This document shows positions 8,701 to 10,455 of a DNA stretch of 10,455 bases, piece after piece; the first letter of the stretch is position 1, and every line of letters starts with the position of its first letter. The position numbers and the translations under genes are program-made. The stretch comes from an uncultured Pseudomonadota bacterium. GTDB taxonomy: Bacteria; Pseudomonadota; Gammaproteobacteria; Methylococcales; Methylomonadaceae. Below the pieces are notes generated by a model that made no database searches, was not told the origin of the DNA, and saw nothing but the letters and a program-made list of their open reading frames with translations. The DNA lies in the NCBI GenBank assembly GCA_903953455.1, contig CAJBJW010000266.1, positions 1 through 10,455 on the forward strand, given 5' to 3'.

Positions 8701-9066
8701 CGCGAACTCATTGTGCCTAATAAAACATTTATTACCAGCCAGCTCGTAAACTGGACACTGAGTGATTCTACAACGCGTATTGTAATTCCCATTGGTATTG
8801 CTTTTGGAACGAATGTGGATGAAGCGCATGATCTCATTCTTGATATGGTGAAATCGATGCCGCTTGTTCTGAGCGATCCTGAGCCGTGTGTCTTATTCGT
8901 CGGATTTGGCGATAGTACGTTGAATTTCTCTATTCGCGTGTTTGTGAGTGATCCTATCCAGCGCTGGCCGGTGATTCATGATTTAAACATCGCCTTAGAG
9001 CGCATTTTGCGCGAACATCATATTGAAATCCCCTTTCCTCAACGCGAAGTCAGAGTGCGCTCTTAA
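5704..9066 (+). CDS. mscK: MscK/KefA-type mechanosensitive channel
   Basis: Large MscS-superfamily channel that opens under membrane tension to release ions during hypo-osmotic shock. I chose ATG 5704 (1120 residues) because it gives a good signal peptide (MARSSFYLIGIFWFIFLV, cleavage near VYSANA), with GGGA about a dozen bases upstream. The frame is open back to TTG 5665, with another ATG at 5692. Residues about 30-480 form a periplasmic, Gln/Glu/Lys-rich coiled-coil region like the MscS-porin domain. About eleven membrane segments follow, between residues 510 and 969. The last is the MscS pore helix (VAALGVGLGFGLQEIFANLV). The cytoplasmic beta domain contains RPIRVGDIVTIGDITGKV and ELIVPNKTFITSQLVNW. 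Length, signal peptide and helix count match E. coli MscK. Paralogues such as MscM/YjeP have the same architecture, so the exact symbol is less certain than the family. Confidence 0.93.
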   Translation: MARSSFYLIGIFWFIFLVNSAPVYSANASVVTSSIDSTSITPEILQKKIVSLNARQGLDETTKNAVLKLYQSTQDNLNSSAQFHANIIAYTASIHQAPSQTKALQKDIEQQGARLSKQKNEDFRHIPVEELEQRLIIEKGKIGQLDEQINKIETDLALQNNRPMHIREETVAAQQAIESTLKKLQLPSPSSESKIETDARQIYYKTLIDMRNVELKLLDVEAISQPARLELLKSSLQLLDIQKSVLSPVVATIESLVFELRQQEAQKMEDALSQTENELSTKHPVIQHCTRENIQYSRDLQAITAKIEQVSDQKAQIESQNSDIETEFKSADKKIRLAGLSPALGKILREQRHSLLTQNDMAQASQTLQNETAQTSLAQFKVEDQQKLLLTLDDTLKQMMREQVDSSMPVDERMMIQAQLRVLLNNQKELLNKLALADAMYLHSLGDLDFARQQMLTQATKFAVYLDERLLWVPSSEPINTDTSVELYHSLQWLLSPSNALSLIGEMVTLLWREGLLVSGGAALLLLLFWLKQWTLENQPTLSDARLRQTDHFYFTLNTILSRVLCTLPVPMSLFLIGCLLTHSAQEFTLAMGTGLKKAAISWFILQFCYRIFALDGLARKHFQWQKNTVILLQNQFYWLRFVIVPAMFFVYATSVTKVSAYSDSLGRLSLIVILCAMAFFFAKCLHPTQGLWQSWLRNYASHWLVRLRHLCYVVVISVPVIIMGFAVAGYYLSALELQEKVIATLRLLMLAVMLHQILFRWLTLVNRQLTRSNARQEHDSQSHPHPPLPAGSELPILPQTPLLDIPKINMQTRQLLHVMLTLVISVGVWMIWKNILPAFSFLDHIVLWEHKVIVDNQESYQPITLTNLLLAGLYLFVATISVHNFSSVLELLVFRHWRVEAGSRYAVNQLAHYFLTTLAFILIANELGGSWSQVQWLVAALGVGLGFGLQEIFANLVSGIILLFERPIRVGDIVTIGDITGKVARIQMRATTLIDGDQRELIVPNKTFITSQLVNWTLSDSTTRIVIPIGIAFGTNVDEAHDLILDMVKSMPLVLSDPEPCVLFVGFGDSTLNFSIRVFVSDPIQRWPVIHDLNIALERILREHHIEIPFPQREVRVRS

Positions 9067-9099
9067 CGTTTCAGTGCGCTACAAAATGGCATAAAAAAA

Positions 9100-9128
9100 C
9101 CGTATTACTCGAAAGTAATACGGCTTTT
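9100..9128 (+). terminator. Intrinsic terminator after the mscK-type gene
   Basis: A perfect 10-bp stem (CCGTATTACT, 9100-9109, against AGTAATACGG, 9114-9123) with a CGAA tetraloop, followed by CTTTTAA. It starts 33 bases after the channel stop codon. A run of seven A precedes the stem, so it could also act on minus-strand transcripts. Confidence 0.85.
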
Positions 9129-9152
9129 AAATTAAGAGGGGTCTGCGGTGTA

Positions 9153-9210
9153 ATACAAAGCACAATTAATGCCAACTTTATTCGTCAATTTTCGGGCGCA
9201 TACTTTGTAT
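9153..9210. repeat. Separated 8-bp inverted repeat in the leader region
   Basis: ATACAAAG (9153-9160) and CTTTGTAT (9203-9210) are exact reverse complements, 42 bases apart. GCC (9171-9173) and GGGC lie inside and could extend a folded structure. It lies upstream of the likely promoter of the next gene, so it may be a protein-binding site or chance. Confidence 0.35.
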
Positions 9211-9248
9211 AAGATACCCTTAATCTCCCTTATTTTGCATAAATTCTA

Positions 9249-9254
9249 TATAAT
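9249..9254 (+). promoter_or_regulatory. Candidate -10 element for the 69-residue protein gene
   Basis: TATAAT sits in a TATATAAT context about 64 bases before the start codon. No good -35 lies at 16-18 bp, although TTGCAT occurs 8 bases upstream of it. The gene is preceded by a terminator, so it needs its own promoter in this gap. Confidence 0.4.
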
Positions 9255-9263
9255 ATTAAGTTA

Positions 9264-9285
9264 CCTCGCCGTGCAAACGCTGAGG
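9264..9285 (+). promoter_or_regulatory. Leader RNA hairpin with GCAA tetraloop
   Basis: CCTC/GAGG outer pairs, a G-T wobble, one C-C mismatch and CGT/ACG inner pairs close on a GCAA (GNRA-type) tetraloop. It is followed by an A/T-only stretch and then the AAGGA ribosome site at 9305-9309. It would form the 5' part of the mRNA leader if transcription starts near 9261, and could stabilise the message. No known riboswitch is recognised. Confidence 0.4.
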
Positions 9286-9317
9286 ATTTTATTTATTTAT
9301 TAAAAAGGAAATCCAAC

Positions 9318-9527
9318 ATGACAACAGTAACTATTGATGACAAAGAATACGATTTAGACAAGCTTTCAGATGAAGCGAAAAATCAACTCGTGAGCTTACA
9401 ATTTGTTGATCAAGAGCTACAAAGATTGAACGCTCAAGCCGCTGTATTGCAAACCGCAAGATTGGCCTACGCTAATGCGCTCAAAGAAGCGCTACCTCCA
9501 GTTCAGAATGAGCTGTTAACGCATTAA
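9318..9527 (+). CDS. Small conserved protein of unknown function (DUF6447-like)
   Basis: A 69-residue acidic protein. The N-terminus reads MTTVTIDDKEYDLDKLSDEA, followed by KNQLVSLQFVDQELQRL and a helical AVLQTARLAYANALKEAL end. I recall very similar short proteins in proteobacteria and cyanobacteria (xVTIDGKEYDxxxLSDEAK, LQFVDxEIxRLxAQ, QTARxAY), annotated as DUF6447; this is from memory and unverified. No signal peptide, membrane span or cysteine. A good AAGGA ribosome site lies 8 bases before the ATG. The gene is monocistronic, with a terminator on each side and a structured leader, which suggests independent and possibly strong expression. The QxxLxxL-type helix suggests self-association. 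Function unknown. Confidence 0.88.
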   Translation: MTTVTIDDKEYDLDKLSDEAKNQLVSLQFVDQELQRLNAQAAVLQTARLAYANALKEALPPVQNELLTH

Positions 9528-9590
9528 GAAAAAAGTCCCATTTTTGGGGTATTTTTTAATACCTACAATTCTGTCGGTAAAATAAAAAAA

Positions 9591-9627
9591 GCCGTTTCGA
9601 GCACTTTTGCATCGAAACGGCTTTTTT
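9591..9627. terminator. Strong bidirectional intrinsic terminator
   Basis: A perfect 10-bp stem, GCCGTTTCGA (9591-9600) against TCGAAACGGC (9612-9621), with an 11-base loop that can pair further. It has six T after it (9622-9627) and seven A before it (9584-9590). It serves the plus-strand small gene and, from the other side, the minus-strand RTX gene ending at 9655. Confidence 0.9.
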
Positions 9628-9654
9628 GTGGCTAATAAGACAAAAAATCGTGCA

Positions 9655-10377
9655 TTAAAGTACGAAATCTGCAGGTAATAGTGTATTTACACCGTTTAAT
9701 GTAATAGCAAATTCAGGTGCGCTATCAGCATCGATGCTGCCATATAAAATATGCGTTTTAGCATCAAAATAAAGTTGCCCCGTTGCATCTGCTGAAAAAG
9801 CACTCACTAATTTAAATCCTTGATCACCGGTCACATTTGCATTGCTATCAATAGCCGACAAATCAATTTTATCGCCTTGCGCACGTTTGAAATCGGTAAT
9901 GGTATCCATGTTCCAGAATGTCGATTCATTGGCTGAGGCGAACTTAAATGTATCCGCACCTGCACCACCAGTCAGTTTATCTTTCCCTGCACTACCAATG
10001 AGTAAATCATTACCCACGCCACCGTTTAACACATCATCACCCAATGCGCCATCTAACGTGTCGTTGCCCGCTAAACCCGATAATTTATCTTTATTTTCTG
10101 TGCCTGTTAATGCATCATTTCCTGCTGTTGCACGTTTATTCGATGCAATAAGAATTGGCATTGGATCAATATTATCAATGGGGGTGGTAACGCCTAGAAC
10201 GCTTAAATTTCCTAATGAACTGTTACGCAAACCCGTTTCAGGATTATCAATATATAAACCACTGCCACCGGGTTCTAAAACCCACTTTGGTAAATCAACC
10301 GTTTCATCCCCCCCTCTTAACCAACTATCTGGAATGGTGTAATTAACCGTTTCTTGCTCGTCAATTAAGGCAATATA
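9655..10377 (-). CDS. RTX calcium-binding protein, C-terminal part with type I secretion domain
   Basis: The reading frame is open from 10377 to the stop TAA at 9655-9657. It lacks its own ATG: the first in-frame alternative start is TTG 10230, and sequence above it (DEQETVNYTIPDSWLRGG) still looks coding. Counting from that TTG, residues 36-95 are six RTX nonapeptides (AGNDALTGT, AGNDTLDGA, VGNDLLIGS and others) that bind calcium outside the cell. The rest matches the serralysin-type C-terminal domain (GGAGADTFKF, DTITDFKRAQGDKIDLSAID, ending ADFVL), the uncleaved signal for an ABC/HlyD/TolC type I exporter. The catalytic or adhesive N-terminal part lies off the right edge, so the activity is unknown. 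No exporter genes are in view. The frame is broken just upstream (see next entry), so the gene may be inactive. Confidence 0.85.
   Translation of the reverse strand, partial: YIALIDEQETVNYTIPDSWLRGGDETVDLPKWVLEPGGSGLYIDNPETGLRNSSLGNLSVLGVTTPIDNIDPMPILIASNKRATAGNDALTGTENKDKLSGLAGNDTLDGALGDDVLNGGVGNDLLIGSAGKDKLTGGAGADTFKFASANESTFWNMDTITDFKRAQGDKIDLSAIDSNANVTGDQGFKLVSAFSADATGQLYFDAKTHILYGSIDADSAPEFAITLNGVNTLLPADFVL
9946..10125 (-). repeat. RTX nonapeptide repeat array
   Basis: Six consecutive nine-residue units and the start of a seventh, with the GxGxDxLxx pattern. The second unit (ENKDKLSGL) and the fourth are degenerate. The corresponding 27-bp DNA periodicity is visible but diverged. Confidence 0.85.
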
Positions 10378-10454
10378 TCATCCCCTTCACCAATAAATTC
10401 AATCATTTGGTCAATCGTTTCATTTATATCATCGGGTATAACAAGCCCTAAAGT
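10365..10454 (-). pseudogene. Upstream fragment of the RTX gene in a shifted frame
   Basis: From the right edge, only the frame beginning at 10454 stays open. It reads TLGLVIPDDINETIDQMIEF then IGEGDD, and hits TAA at 10365-10367. The downstream RTX frame has stops throughout this stretch, the last being TGA at 10378-10380. Removing one AT from the ATATAT at 10373-10378 joins the two into GEGDDIALIDEQETV, so they look like one gene with a frameshift. Mutation, a sequencing error and a one-base change nearby are all possible explanations. Confidence 0.65.
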
Positions 10455-10455
10455 A

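Noticed and set aside
9537..9556. Extra hairpins (CCCA/TGGG and GGTATT/AATACC) just after the small gene
   Set aside because: They are short, overlap each other and are mutually exclusive. The 10-bp stem at 9591-9621 is the far better terminator.
9842..10342. Plus-strand open frame of 166 codons across the RTX gene
   Set aside because: It is antisense to clear RTX nonapeptides and the secretion domain, low in complexity (Pro/Ser/Leu), and has no convincing ribosome site.

Overview
The window looks like chromosomal DNA of a gammaproteobacterium with moderately low GC. Evidence for this is a SlyX homologue with the typical PPHY tail, a full-length MscK/KefA-type mechanosensitive channel, HypE, UDP-glucose dehydrogenase and a serralysin-type RTX C-terminus. 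The style would fit a sulfur-oxidising or Thiotrichales-like lineage, but that is only an impression. No rRNA, tRNA, CRISPR array, transposase or phage gene was seen.

Left part (1-3210, minus strand). ugd (1760-3079) is followed after 84 bp by a large gene that runs off the left edge (1-1674). The latter encodes a dynamin-like protein with a degenerate P-loop, a pair of membrane segments and a long proline/valine-rich tail built from nearly identical 138-bp tandem repeats. A 131-bp AT-rich region separates ugd from the divergent hypE.

Middle (3211-5703). hypE (plus strand) encodes the NiFe-hydrogenase cyanide-ligand enzyme, complete to its PRIC tail, but without any other hyp or hydrogenase gene in view. 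It converges on a compact minus-strand operon: slyX, then a small membrane protein, then a coiled-coil-rich soluble protein. I do not recognise the last two. slyX and the mscK-type gene are divergent and share a short promoter region.

Right part (5704-10455). The mscK-like gene (1120 codons from the chosen start) ends in a strong hairpin terminator. It is followed by a small monocistronic gene for a 69-residue protein of an uncharacterised family, with a structured leader. A bidirectional terminator separates this gene from a minus-strand RTX gene entering from the right edge. That gene carries the calcium-binding nonapeptide repeats and the type I secretion C-terminus, but its reading frame is broken near 10375 by what looks like an extra AT dinucleotide.

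The genes do not form one obvious pathway. Themes are envelope and surface functions (UDP-glucuronate for polysaccharide, osmotic protection, a secreted RTX protein, membrane-associated dynamin-like and coiled-coil proteins) plus one hydrogenase maturation enzyme. The best candidates for undescribed biology are the pseudo-GTPase with its proline repeats and the unknown membrane/coiled-coil pair behind slyX.
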